Source: MGR-bin208 sp043780275
Lineage (GTDB): Bacteria; Bacteroidota; Bacteroidia; Chitinophagales; Chitinophagaceae
DNA: 50,556 bases
Assembly: GCA_043780275.1 (NCBI GenBank)
Contig: JAYWCV010000075.1
Coordinates: forward strand, 1-50,556
Direction: 5' to 3'
Shown here: piece after piece, positions 8,345 to 16,409 of the stretch
How the letters are laid out: the number at the start of each line of letters is the position of its first letter
Numbering within the stretch: the first letter of the stretch is position 1
Made by a program: the position numbers and the translations under genes
The notes under the pieces: generated by a model
The model's database searches: none
Told to the model about the DNA's origin: nothing
Seen by the model: only the letters and a program-made list of their open reading frames with translations

Positions 8345-9436
8345 ATGTTAAAACTCGATTCTATATCATTGATTCAGTTCAAAAACTACAATAATAAATT
8401 GTTCAATTTTGATAAAAGAATAGTTGCAATTTATGGGAAAAATGGTGTGGGCAAAACCAATTTGCTGGATGCTATTCACTATTTATGTTTCACTAAAAGT
8501 TATTTTGGCCGACAGGATGCATCCAATGTTTTAAACGGTCATTCAGGTTTCCGGATTGAAGGTATATTTACTGCTAATAACGAAATAGAAAAAACAGTTT
8601 GTATTCTTCGAGAGACTGGTAAGAAAGAATTTTCGGTTAATGACCAACCCTATGAGAAATTTTCAAAGCATATTGGTAAATATCCCTGTGTTGTAGTTGC
8701 ACCCGATGATATTCAATTAATCACTGCGGGAAGTGAAGAGCGCAGAAAATTTATAGATACTATCCTGTCGCAGATGGATCATATGTATTTGCAGAAATTG
8801 ATTGTATATAATAAAATTATGCTGCAAAGAAATTCATTATTGAGATCATTTGCCGAGTATGGTGGTATAAAAGATTTTTCTGTTTTAGATATTCTGGATA
8901 AACAATTGGCTGAACCTGCGAACTATATTTTTGAAAAAAGAAGCCATTTTCTTTTTACTTTTTTACCACATGTCAAACAACTTTATAATGAGATCTCCAG
9001 GCAGCACGAAGACATTACTATGGTTTATGAAAGCCAGTTAGAAAAAATGCCAATTGAAGAAATTTTAAAATATAGACGACATAAGGATTGTTTGGCTATG
9101 CGAACAACAGCTGGCATTCATCGGGATGAAATAGAGATAAATATGCAGGGTAAAGCTTTCAAAACCCTAGCCTCACAAGGACAGCGTAAAAGCTTATTGT
9201 ATGCGTTGAAATTAGCCGAAATGGATACCCTTAAAAACGAAAAAGGTTTTGCACCTGTGTTATTGCTGGATGATATTTTTGAAAAATTAGATGAGGACCG
9301 GATCAGCAATCTTTTGCAAAGAGTTGCCAATGAAAATGAGGGACAGGTTTTTATTACCGATACCCATTTTGATCGATTGGACGATCATTTAAAATCAATA
9401 GGGATCCCCTACCAGTTAATTGAATTGAATCTTTAA
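8345..9436 (+). CDS. recF: DNA replication and repair protein RecF
   Basis: SMC-like ATPase that helps load RecA at single-strand gaps. The 363-residue protein has the opening LKLDSISLIQFKNY, Walker A GKNGVGKT (31-38), the signature stretch TLASQGQRKSLLYALKLAE and Walker B VLLLDDIFEKLD near residue 303. Length fits the family. It starts at the ATG at 8345 and is divergent from pdhA across about 190 bases. The DUF721 gene follows after 35 bases on the same strand, an arrangement conserved in Bacteroidota. Confidence 0.97.
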   Translation: MLKLDSISLIQFKNYNNKLFNFDKRIVAIYGKNGVGKTNLLDAIHYLCFTKSYFGRQDASNVLNGHSGFRIEGIFTANNEIEKTVCILRETGKKEFSVNDQPYEKFSKHIGKYPCVVVAPDDIQLITAGSEERRKFIDTILSQMDHMYLQKLIVYNKIMLQRNSLLRSFAEYGGIKDFSVLDILDKQLAEPANYIFEKRSHFLFTFLPHVKQLYNEISRQHEDITMVYESQLEKMPIEEILKYRRHKDCLAMRTTAGIHRDEIEINMQGKAFKTLASQGQRKSLLYALKLAEMDTLKNEKGFAPVLLLDDIFEKLDEDRISNLLQRVANENEGQVFITDTHFDRLDDHLKSIGIPYQLIELNL

Positions 9437-9471
9437 ATTCGCGGATATATTAATTCTTTTATTTTTGCTTT

Positions 9472-9753
9472 ATGGGTGAATATTCGATGAGTGATGCGTT
9501 AAAAAAATTTATGGCCGAAAGCCGTTTGAGGGGCTCTATCCAGGCATTACAGATTGAAGATGCCTGGGAAGAAATCATGGGTAAAACCTGTGCCCGATAT
9601 ACAGATAAGGTTCAGGTAATTGGGGATACACTGATTGTTACAACATCTGTAGCACCATTAAAACAGGAATTGAATTTCCAGAAAGAAAAAATCATCGACC
9701 GGGTTAATGAAGTACTTGGTCAACGAATCATTAAGAAATTCGTTGTTAAATAA
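9472..9753 (+). CDS. DUF721 (DciA-like) protein
   Basis: A 93-residue protein of the DUF721 family, whose proteobacterial member DciA interacts with the replicative helicase DnaB. The segments ALQIEDAWEEIMGKTCARYTDKVQ and LIVTTSVAPLKQELNFQK are typical: a short nucleic-acid-binding KH-like fold. It directly follows recF, and both are replication-linked. The ATG at 9472 gives MGEYSMSDAL; a second in-frame ATG lies at 9487, and a TAnnTTTG word at 9460-9467 sits too close to the first ATG to serve it, so the shorter form is possible. A helicase-loading role is inferred from the family. Confidence 0.87.
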   Translation: MGEYSMSDALKKFMAESRLRGSIQALQIEDAWEEIMGKTCARYTDKVQVIGDTLIVTTSVAPLKQELNFQKEKIIDRVNEVLGQRIIKKFVVK

Positions 9754-9757
9754 ATAC

Positions 9758-10924
9758 TTATTTCAAATCGGATAATACCGGTATAATTTTGCTAAGTTCT
9801 TTCTCTCCCCATTTATTTACAATGGTTCCTTCCTTTAAAAAATACAAAGTCGGGTTTGTACGGGCTGCTGTTCTGATTGCGGTAAAATCGCAATTAAAAA
9901 ATGGCAGATTTTCAAAAGCCGTATTGACCACTTCTTTTTTAGCTTCCACTACAGAACTGGTTACAATATAAAGTGGTATATTTTTTTCAACAGCCAAAGT
10001 ATTTACTGCTAGCATTTCTTCTTTCCAGGATTTTGAAGCCTTTGATAAATTTTCGGAAAATAAAATCAGGCAATATTTTTCTGCCAATACAATAGAAGTA
10101 AAGTTGTTATTATTCTCATCGTTTAAAGCAAATCCTTTTATAGGTGGTTCGGCATTCCCTTTTCTGATTTGTTTATCTATCCGGTCGAGGTATTTATAAG
10201 AATCCAGATCAGCCGGTAATTCAGATGGGGAGAATTCAAATTTAGTTCCACCCTTTTCATAAACAAACCGGATGGCAAAACTATCTGTAATGGCACCAGC
10301 AGGCGTTTTCATTTGTTCTTTGATATTGTTTGAAACCTTAAATGGTAAACAATCTACCACAGGTAAATAGTTTAATACATACCATTGAAAAGCAAAACTG
10401 AAAACGATGGTAGCCAACATGGCAAATCGTGTTTTTCCGGAAGAAATAATTGGTTTAATATATTTTAGTGAATACAAAAGGAAAATAATCAAAACCGTGA
10501 GAACCACATCTTTAATAAAAGATGTTTTTGCTGAAATAGGCAAACAGTCACCAAAACATCCACAGTTTTTGAATTTACCAGAGAAATAAGCGTAGGCTGT
10601 AAGAAAGGTGAAAAACAGCGTCATGACAAACAACAATTTACTCATCAATTTAATTTGCCATCCCAATAGCAAAGCAACTCCGGCTATTATTTCAAATGCA
10701 ATTAAAAGCACAGACAATGCCAGTGAATGTGCATGCAGATATTGAAAAGTGGAAATCAGCATACTACTTAGAAAAGAAGAGGATGATGCAAGACCTGCAT
10801 TCCAGATCTCAAAAAACTCCTGCATCTTATAACTTAAACCAAGCGGATCATTTGCTTTAACCAATCCTGAAAAAATGAAAAGGATCCCAACCAGGTTCCG
10901 TACAAGTGTTACCAATTTTTTCAT
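9758..10924 (-). CDS. BT_3928-type DoxX/MauE-like membrane protein with C-terminal soluble domain
   Basis: A 388-residue inner-membrane protein. The first about 180 residues carry around five hydrophobic spans of the DoxX/MauE type, with the cysteine-rich loop KFKNCGCFGDCLPIS near 118-131. The remainder (about 190-388) is soluble and resembles a thioredoxin-fold domain without a clear CxxC. The layout matches the Bacteroidota family named after BT_3928. DoxX/MauE relatives act in thiol or quinone redox, which suggests a redox role, but no substrate is known. It is convergent with recF-DUF721 (5-base gap) and follows the DUF1599 gene by 20 bases on the same strand. Confidence 0.82.
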   Translation of the reverse strand: MKKLVTLVRNLVGILFIFSGLVKANDPLGLSYKMQEFFEIWNAGLASSSSFLSSMLISTFQYLHAHSLALSVLLIAFEIIAGVALLLGWQIKLMSKLLFVMTLFFTFLTAYAYFSGKFKNCGCFGDCLPISAKTSFIKDVVLTVLIIFLLYSLKYIKPIISSGKTRFAMLATIVFSFAFQWYVLNYLPVVDCLPFKVSNNIKEQMKTPAGAITDSFAIRFVYEKGGTKFEFSPSELPADLDSYKYLDRIDKQIRKGNAEPPIKGFALNDENNNNFTSIVLAEKYCLILFSENLSKASKSWKEEMLAVNTLAVEKNIPLYIVTSSVVEAKKEVVNTAFENLPFFNCDFTAIRTAARTNPTLYFLKEGTIVNKWGEKELSKIIPVLSDLK

Positions 10925-10944
10925 GCATTAAATTTTTTACCGGT

Positions 10945-11484
10945 TTATTCTTCCGGCATTAAAATAAGTGCAAAAACAGCATAATTTATAATATCGTGAT
11001 AATTAGCATCTATGCCTTCACTGATTAATGTTTTTCCATCATTGATCAGAATTTGTCGAATGCGTTGCAATTTCATCAAAATAAGGTCCACAAAACTTTC
11101 CTGGCTCATGCTGCGCCATGCTTCGCCATAGTCATGATTTTTATCCATCATCAGATTGAAGGCAGTTTCTGAATTTGACTTGTACATTTCTGAAACCCGG
11201 TCAATCGGTAATTCCTCCGGTGCATTCTCTTCCAACTGTAGTTGAATGAGCCCGATAATGGCATAGTTGATTATGCCTTTGAATTCGGCTGTAATATCGT
11301 CATTGATTTTTTGAAAACCTTTTTGTTGTATTGTCCGTATCCGCTGTGCTTTAATAAAAATTTGATCGACGATGGAAATGGTTCTTAAAACTCTCCATGC
11401 TGTACCGTAATCACTAGCTTTTTTAATAAAAATAGCTTTACAACTTTCTATAATTTCATGATACTGCTGATCGGTCGTTGACAT
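10945..11484 (-). CDS. DUF1599 domain-containing protein (two tandem copies)
   Basis: A 179-residue protein with two repeats of the DUF1599 domain. The first contains KKASDYGTAWRVLR and KAQRIRTIQ; the second, DKNHDYGEAWRSMS and KLQRIRQIL. Each repeat ends in an IINYA segment. The family has been predicted to act on nucleotides or modified bases, but function is unproven. A TTG lies three codons upstream; the ATG at 11484 (MSTTDQQYHEI) is preferred. It is divergent from folP across 87 bases and is followed by the BT_3928-type gene; this neighbourhood recurs in Bacteroidota. Confidence 0.88.
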   Translation of the reverse strand: MSTTDQQYHEIIESCKAIFIKKASDYGTAWRVLRTISIVDQIFIKAQRIRTIQQKGFQKINDDITAEFKGIINYAIIGLIQLQLEENAPEELPIDRVSEMYKSNSETAFNLMMDKNHDYGEAWRSMSQESFVDLILMKLQRIRQILINDGKTLISEGIDANYHDIINYAVFALILMPEE

Positions 11485-11571
11485 ATATATCAAAATGTTT
11501 AATACTAATTTTTGTAAATAGACAGATGCTTCTTCTCTATCTTTAGCATCAAAAATAAGGAACTCCGTCTA

Positions 11572-12399
11572 ATGTTTACATTGAACTGCAAAGGAAGACT
11601 GCTAAAAATTGATAAGCCACTTGTTATGGGCATTATCAATACTACGCCAGATTCTTTTTATGAAGATAGCCGATACAATTCTATCAAAGACATTCTTAAA
11701 AAAGTTGAACAAATGCTTTTTGAAGGTGCTGATATCATTGATATTGGCGGACAAAGTTCGAGACCAAGAAGTGAAACTGTTTCTGAAATGGAAGAAATGG
11801 AACGGGTTATTCCGGTAATAAAAGCCATTGTTGCAAAATTTCCGGAAACCATTATATCCATTGACAGCTATTATGCAAAAGTTGCCAAAGCTGCTGTGGA
11901 AGCAGGTGCTATTATTGTAAATGATATCAGTGCAGGAAACATGGATGCAGAAATGATACAGACCGTTTCATTATTAAATGTTCCATACATCATCATGCAT
12001 ATGAAAGGAATTCCGAAAACCATGCAGGATGACCCTCACTATGAAAACATTCATAAAGAAGTGCTTGATTTTTTTATTGAGCGAATTGCGGCATGCAAAA
12101 ATGCAGGTATCAAAGACCTGATTATTGATCCGGGTATTGGTTTTGGAAAGACACTTGAACAAAATTTTGAGTTGATTAAAAATCTTTCTCTTTTAAAAAT
12201 GTTTGAATGCCCTATCCTTTTGGGTGTTTCCCGAAAGTCGCTTATTTATAGAACATTAAATATAAGTGCGGCCGAAGCCTTGAATGGAACAAGTGTTTTA
12301 AATAGTTTTGCTTTAATGGCTTCTGCAAATATTCTGCGGGTACATGATGTGAAAGAAGCAAAGCAAACAATTCAACTATTTAGTGCTTGTGTCAGATGA
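11572..12399 (+). CDS. folP: Dihydropteroate synthase
   Basis: Joins dihydropterin pyrophosphate to p-aminobenzoate in folate synthesis and is the sulfonamide target. The 275-residue protein shows MGIINTTPDSFYED (19-32), DIGGQSSRPRSETV, ISIDSYYAKVA, NDISAG, and IIDPGIGFGKT, all family signatures. It starts with the ATG at 11572; a TATCTTTA -7-like word lies at 11538-11545 with a TTTG 23 bases further upstream. In many Bacteroidota folP is followed by the diadenylate cyclase gene cdaA; here a 290-base non-coding stretch and a convergent gene follow instead. Confidence 0.97.
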   Translation: MFTLNCKGRLLKIDKPLVMGIINTTPDSFYEDSRYNSIKDILKKVEQMLFEGADIIDIGGQSSRPRSETVSEMEEMERVIPVIKAIVAKFPETIISIDSYYAKVAKAAVEAGAIIVNDISAGNMDAEMIQTVSLLNVPYIIMHMKGIPKTMQDDPHYENIHKEVLDFFIERIAACKNAGIKDLIIDPGIGFGKTLEQNFELIKNLSLLKMFECPILLGVSRKSLIYRTLNISAAEALNGTSVLNSFALMASANILRVHDVKEAKQTIQLFSACVR

Positions 12400-12433
12400 T
12401 TTTTATTAAACAGAACCTATTGTAAATAAAAAA

Positions 12434-12453
12434 AGCAATCAATGAAGATTGCT
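12434..12453 (+). terminator. Possible folP terminator hairpin
   Basis: Inverted repeat AGCAATC (12434-12440) and GATTGCT (12447-12453) with a six-base loop, 35 bases after the folP stop. The U-tract is poor (CTTT), so termination efficiency is doubtful. The right arm belongs to a 14-base word repeated at 12629-12642. Confidence 0.4.
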
Positions 12454-12620
12454 CTTTCCATTCTGGCAAGTTTTTAAATTAATCAGACTTCCTTCTCTTG
12501 CTTCGTTTTTTAACTGGTTAATCAGTCAGAATGATAGATTGGATATTCGAAATAGTCAAATTCATAAGGTCGAATACTAGTTCTGGATTTTGGAGTTAAA
12601 AACGGAGCCTATAAAAATTT

Positions 12621-12646
12621 CAAAGGAAAGATTGCTCTTTCCTTTG
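12621..12646. repeat. Perfect 10-bp inverted repeat downstream of folP and the FKBP gene
   Basis: CAAAGGAAAG (12621-12630) and CTTTCCTTTG (12637-12646) flank the loop ATTGCT. It lies 45 bases beyond the FKBP stop codon, between convergent genes, so it may end transcription from either side although no long T-run follows. The 14-mer AGATTGCTCTTTCC inside it (12629-12642) also occurs at 12446-12459. Confidence 0.55.
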
Positions 12647-12690
12647 CATAACAAATGTCTGTATTTTATTCCAAATAAAATCAATAAATT

Positions 12691-13593
12691 TTATTTTTTT
12701 GCTTGAGGCGTTGCCGGAGCTTTATCCTGAATTGAAATGATTTCAATATCAAAAATCAATGTTTCATATGGTTTTATTTTATCAGATTGCGGTCTGTCGG
12801 CATATGCAAGCATGGACGGAATATATAATTTTACTTTGCTACCCTGCTTAATATTCAATAATCCTAAATCAAAACCTCTGATCATTTCTCCTACGCCTAC
12901 TGTAAAACTCAGGGGCTCGGTACGTCCGAAAGAAGGATCGGTGTTTGAATCGAATTTAACGCCGGATATACTTGTACCTGAATACATAACACTGATATAT
13001 TTTCCGTTTTCAACTATTGGTCCGTTACCATTTAAAATAGTTTCAACAAAAACACCCGATTCGGTTTTAGTTGCAGTAATCTTGTTTTTTGCAATATATG
13101 CAGCTAAAGCATCTACTTCTTTTTTGCTTATCAATTCTTTTTCTTTGGCTTCATCTAACTGAGCTAAAGAATCAGATTCAAAAACATCAATCACTTTTAA
13201 TGAAAAATGCAAAACAGATCCTGCTTTAAGAAACGGTGGAAGTTGTCCGGGGGTTCTTTTTAAAAAAGTATCCACCATCTGTGATGTGAAAACACTATCT
13301 CCTTTCCGTAACTCCATGAATAATTCAGAAATGTCATAAGTAGTTTGACTTTTCTGGGCTTTTACATAAACAGGCATATTTGAAGTACGTGAATCAAATA
13401 ATACACTGTCATTCAATAACTGGATGAAATGTGCTTTGAAAATATATCCTTCTTTAACTTCTTTTCCTTTTGCATCTGTTCTGAATAACTGGTAAGGCAT
13501 ACCGGTTGCCGTCTTTTTGAAATCGACAGAATTACATGCTGATAAAAAAATAACTGATAAAATGAACAGACTGATTCCTGAATTTAGTTTCAT
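12691..13593 (-). CDS. FKBP-type peptidyl-prolyl cis-trans isomerase, lipoprotein
   Basis: A 300-residue envelope lipoprotein with a lipobox LSAC (Cys20). The C-terminal domain (about 185-290) is a canonical FKBP fold: KYISVMYSGTSISGVKFDSN, FTVGVGEMIRGFDLGLLNIKQGSKVKLYIPSMLAYA and LIFDIEII. The N-terminal half (about 40-165) has the outline of a second FKBP domain but has lost its recognisable active-site residues. It probably helps fold periplasmic or surface proteins. The gene follows nrnA by 17 bases on the same strand, suggesting one transcript. Confidence 0.9.
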   Translation of the reverse strand: MKLNSGISLFILSVIFLSACNSVDFKKTATGMPYQLFRTDAKGKEVKEGYIFKAHFIQLLNDSVLFDSRTSNMPVYVKAQKSQTTYDISELFMELRKGDSVFTSQMVDTFLKRTPGQLPPFLKAGSVLHFSLKVIDVFESDSLAQLDEAKEKELISKKEVDALAAYIAKNKITATKTESGVFVETILNGNGPIVENGKYISVMYSGTSISGVKFDSNTDPSFGRTEPLSFTVGVGEMIRGFDLGLLNIKQGSKVKLYIPSMLAYADRPQSDKIKPYETLIFDIEIISIQDKAPATPQAKK

Positions 13594-13610
13594 GTTTTTT
13601 TAATTGATGA

Positions 13611-14618
13611 TTATATAAGTGAGCTTTTATTTTCGTTTATTGATACAAGGAATTTTGCTTTTGCTTCTTCTAAAGTTTCGGAACTACGACCTCCTGCTGC
13701 ATGAAAATGACCTCCACCTTCAAAATAATTGCGAGCAAAAGTATTGCAATCAAAGTCGCCTTTGCTTCTGAATGACCATTTTCTTTGTTCATCCCGATCA
13801 ATTAAAAGAGCCGCTAATTTTATTCCTTTAATGGAAAGTGGGTAATTGACCAAACCTTCTGTATCGCCGGTTTTTATATCGTATTGTTCAATGTCTTCTT
13901 TGGGAATGACAATGATGGCAGTATTCAACTCATAAATGACTTTCATCCTGTTCAACAATACATGTCCGATAAAACGCAAACGGTTTTCCAGAAAATTGTC
14001 GAACAATTCCTCATGTACATGGGTGTGTTCGAGTCCTTTGTCTTTTAATTCGGCAACCATTTTATGAACACCGGCATGTGTCGATGAAAAACGGAAAGAA
14101 CCGGTATCTGCAATGACCCCTGCATAAATACATTCGTTTACCTCTTTGATCAGCTTATCTCTATTTCCTGATTCGACAATGAAATCATAAATCATTTCAG
14201 CGGTAGAACTTTTGGCTGTATTGCTTATGCCAAAATTAAAACTATTCTCATCGGGCTGTTGATGATGGTCGATCAGAATTTTTTTGCAAGTCAGTGTAGC
14301 TAATACCGAAGCCATTTTTCTGGTTCGATGAAAGGCGTTAAAATCCAGGCAAAAAAGCCAATCGGCATTTAGAAGAGCAGCATTTGCTTTTTCCGTATTT
14401 TTTTCAAAGTCCAAAACTTCAGAAGCACCAGGCATCCAACTGAGCAAATTTGTCCAGTTAGTTGGTGAAATAACAATTACTTCGTGACCAAGTTGTGTAA
14501 GAAAATGTTTTAAACCTAAGGAGGATCCCATTGCATCTGCATCGGGTTTTTCGTGCATGGTTATAACAACCCGTTTGGGATCATTTAAAAGCGGGTAAAA
14601 TTCGTATATGGGCTTCAT
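13611..14618 (-). CDS. nrnA: DHH-family phosphoesterase, NrnA-like (oligoribonuclease / pAp phosphatase)
   Basis: A 335-residue DHH/DHHA1 phosphoesterase. The metal-binding motifs are visible in order: MHEKPDADAMG (His22, Asp26, Asp28), LDFNAFHR (Asp92), LIDHHQQPD (His118, His119) and ADTGSFRFS (Asp171). The C-terminal DHHA1 domain ends in GGGHFHAAGG. The family degrades short RNA and dephosphorylates pAp; some members cleave pGpG or pApA. The ATG at 14618 is used. It heads a two-gene unit with the FKBP lipoprotein and is divergent from ndk. Confidence 0.92.
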   Translation of the reverse strand: MKPIYEFYPLLNDPKRVVITMHEKPDADAMGSSLGLKHFLTQLGHEVIVISPTNWTNLLSWMPGASEVLDFEKNTEKANAALLNADWLFCLDFNAFHRTRKMASVLATLTCKKILIDHHQQPDENSFNFGISNTAKSSTAEMIYDFIVESGNRDKLIKEVNECIYAGVIADTGSFRFSSTHAGVHKMVAELKDKGLEHTHVHEELFDNFLENRLRFIGHVLLNRMKVIYELNTAIIVIPKEDIEQYDIKTGDTEGLVNYPLSIKGIKLAALLIDRDEQRKWSFRSKGDFDCNTFARNYFEGGGHFHAAGGRSSETLEEAKAKFLVSINENKSSLI

Positions 14619-14728
14619 AAAGATGGCAAAGCTAATTAAAACAGTTAAATCAACTAAGTAAATGATTAAATTATGTCTTTAATAAATAAATAGTCATTTT
14701 TACTGAAATAAAAATCCTCATCTTCTAT

Positions 14729-14736
14729 TACCTTTG
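14729..14736 (+). promoter_or_regulatory. ndk -7 element (TACCTTTG)
   Basis: Exact TAnnTTTG match about 30 bases upstream of the ndk start codon, a normal spacing for a Bacteroidota promoter. The -33 region is T-rich (around 14697-14702) but lacks a clean TTTG. Confidence 0.6.
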
Positions 14737-14765
14737 CGGCGCAAAAACACATAAAAAAAATGACT

Positions 14766-15182
14766 ATGAGTAACAGAACTTTTACAATGATTAAGCCGGA
14801 TGCTATGCGAAACGGACATGCAGGAGCCGTTTTGGATATGATCATCAAGGGTGGGTTTAAAATAATTTCTTTGAAGCAGATTAAATTAACTGTAGAAAAA
14901 GCGGGTGAATTTTATGCTGTTCACAGCGAAAGACCTTTTTACGGAGAATTGGTGGAATTTATGAGCAGTGGAGTAATTATTGCCGCCATTTTTGAAAAAG
15001 AAAACGCTGTAGTTGATTTTCGTACACTGATCGGAGCTACAGATCCAAGTAAAGCTGAGGAAGGAACAATCCGTAAAGCGTATGCTACATCGATTGGTGA
15101 AAATGCTGTACATGGAAGTGACAGTGATGAGAATGCAGCAATTGAAGGGAATTTCTTTTTCTCGGCATTTGAAAGATTCTAA
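14766..15182 (+). CDS. ndk: Nucleoside diphosphate kinase
   Basis: Transfers the gamma phosphate among nucleoside triphosphates through a phosphohistidine. The protein of 138 residues opens MSNRTFTMIKPDAMRNGHAG; the catalytic His116 lies in NAVHGSDS, and SERPFYGELVEFMSSG and RTLIGATDPSKAEEGTIR are canonical. An in-frame ATG two codons upstream (14760) is an alternative start; the downstream ATG is chosen because MSNRTF is the usual N-terminus. It stands alone between its own promoter and a strong terminator. Confidence 0.97.
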   Translation: MSNRTFTMIKPDAMRNGHAGAVLDMIIKGGFKIISLKQIKLTVEKAGEFYAVHSERPFYGELVEFMSSGVIIAAIFEKENAVVDFRTLIGATDPSKAEEGTIRKAYATSIGENAVHGSDSDENAAIEGNFFFSAFERF

Positions 15183-15206
15183 TATATAAATTCTTATTTG
15201 AATTTG

Positions 15207-15238
15207 AAAAGGAGTCTGCTTTAGCAACTCCTTTTTTT
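15207..15238. terminator. Bidirectional intrinsic terminator between ndk and the TraB/GumN gene
   Basis: Stem AAAAGGAGT, one bulged C, TGCT, loop TT, then AGCA and ACTCCTTTT, followed by a T-run on the plus strand and, read the other way, an A/T-flanked stem. The TAA stop of the leftward TraB/GumN gene (15237-15239) is formed inside the T-tract, so both convergent genes share this structure. Confidence 0.85.
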
Positions 15239-16145
15239 ATAGCTCTTTTGTGTTCTTACGATTTTCGACTGCTGTTAGAATAAATCCTTCTTTTTTCAAT
15301 AATTCGATCAATCCATTCTCTCCGGGCAAATGTCCTGCACCCACCGCAATGACCATTGATTTTTGAGGTAATAGTAACTTTAATTTTTTCAACCATTTTT
15401 TATTGCGGTCGTACAAAATTAAATCTGTAAAATCGGCCAATCCTAATTCAATATTTTTTGTCAAGGCTTCAAACTTTATCAGATCCTGACTTTTATATGC
15501 CTGCATTAATTCTTCAAATTCCTTTGTACTGGTTTTTCCAAGTGCTAAACTGTCGATATATTGAAGCAATAATTTTGCCTGTAACTGATAAGGGATTTTA
15601 TCAAAAACTTCCAACTGATCATGGAGCGTTTCCATTCCCATTATCTTCTTTCCATCAGCCAGACTTTGTTTCATAACTATTTCTTCCATAGAAATAATTT
15701 CATCACAGGGCAAATCTTTCTGAGTCATTAAAGATGCTGCAAAAAAAGGTTTGAAGCTTTCCAACATGGAGAATGGGATCATTGCATTGTTCTTTTCAAA
15801 GTAATTTTTTACTTTCTGATAATCTGCAGCATTCATCAGGTCTTTGAATGTGCTGTCGTTTTTCATTTTCATATTAGAAATTCCATCCAGCATATCAGTA
15901 AGATTGTCCATATCCAACTCCAGATAAACTTCATCGGAAGCTTTGATGGCATCTTTCAAATTATTACTCAAAAAAGCATCGGTGGCACAAAGCATATGAA
16001 TGGTGCCAAATAAATAAGAGGGATAAGTTATTCCATTCCCACTTATTTTCCATAAAAGAGTTTGCTCATTTTCATTATTTTTTTTCTGTGCAAAAACAGA
16101 GGTTGACAGAAAAAAGCAAACAGAAAAAGCAATAATTCTTTTCAT
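15237..16145 (-). CDS. TraB/GumN family protein, secreted
   Basis: A 302-residue protein with a signal peptide (1-19, cut before Gln20) and the TraB/GumN fold related to Tiki metalloproteases. The first conserved motif is SYLFGTIHML (His50); the second is VGAGHLPGENGLIELL near residue 270. Between them is an acidic EVYLELDMDNL segment. Tiki proteins are membrane-linked peptidases; activity in bacterial members is presumed, not shown. It is convergent with ndk. The upstream 264 bases contain inverted repeats rather than another gene. Confidence 0.87.
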   Translation of the reverse strand: MKRIIAFSVCFFLSTSVFAQKKNNENEQTLLWKISGNGITYPSYLFGTIHMLCATDAFLSNNLKDAIKASDEVYLELDMDNLTDMLDGISNMKMKNDSTFKDLMNAADYQKVKNYFEKNNAMIPFSMLESFKPFFAASLMTQKDLPCDEIISMEEIVMKQSLADGKKIMGMETLHDQLEVFDKIPYQLQAKLLLQYIDSLALGKTSTKEFEELMQAYKSQDLIKFEALTKNIELGLADFTDLILYDRNKKWLKKLKLLLPQKSMVIAVGAGHLPGENGLIELLKKEGFILTAVENRKNTKEL

Positions 16146-16230
16146 ATTAAAAAAGTAATAATAACGTGTAGTGTTATTAACCTATTGATAAATTTTCATA
16201 ATGTTGAACTATTTTCAAAAAAACTATTTG

Positions 16231-16297
16231 TCCTTTTTTGCTTCGCCAAAAAAGAACTAAAAAAGGCGACCCGAAAACGAAAACAGCCCGTTTTCGG
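16231..16297. repeat. Intergenic element with nested inverted repeats
   Basis: Two inverted repeats lie side by side. CCTTTTTT (16232-16239) pairs with AAAAAAGG (16259-16266), extended by TCGCC/GGCGA. CCGAAAACG (16271-16279) pairs perfectly with CGTTTTCGG (16289-16297) over a nine-base loop. It lies between the decarboxylase stop and the TraB/GumN start and has no coding potential. The form suggests a dispersed palindromic repeat, but only one copy is present in the window. Confidence 0.5.
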
Positions 16298-16320
16298 TGA
16301 AGTTCCCTGATTTAACTTTT

Positions 16321-16348
16321 GTACTACTGTGGTGAACGGCTGTAGTAC
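16321..16348. repeat. 7-bp inverted repeat after the MqnL-type gene
   Basis: GTACTAC (16321-16327) and GTAGTAC (16342-16348) are perfect complements with a 14-base spacer. They lie about 60 bases beyond the decarboxylase stop codon. This could be a weak terminator or a protein-binding site; no T-run follows. Confidence 0.4.
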
Positions 16349-16409
16349 TCTGATGATTTATAATTTCATAACAACCTTTTTCAATAGCACAACAAGTTAA
16401 TAATAGGTA

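Noticed and set aside
12737..13162. 141-codon frame opposite the FKBP gene
   Set aside because: Entirely antisense to a clear FKBP lipoprotein gene; no recognisable protein.
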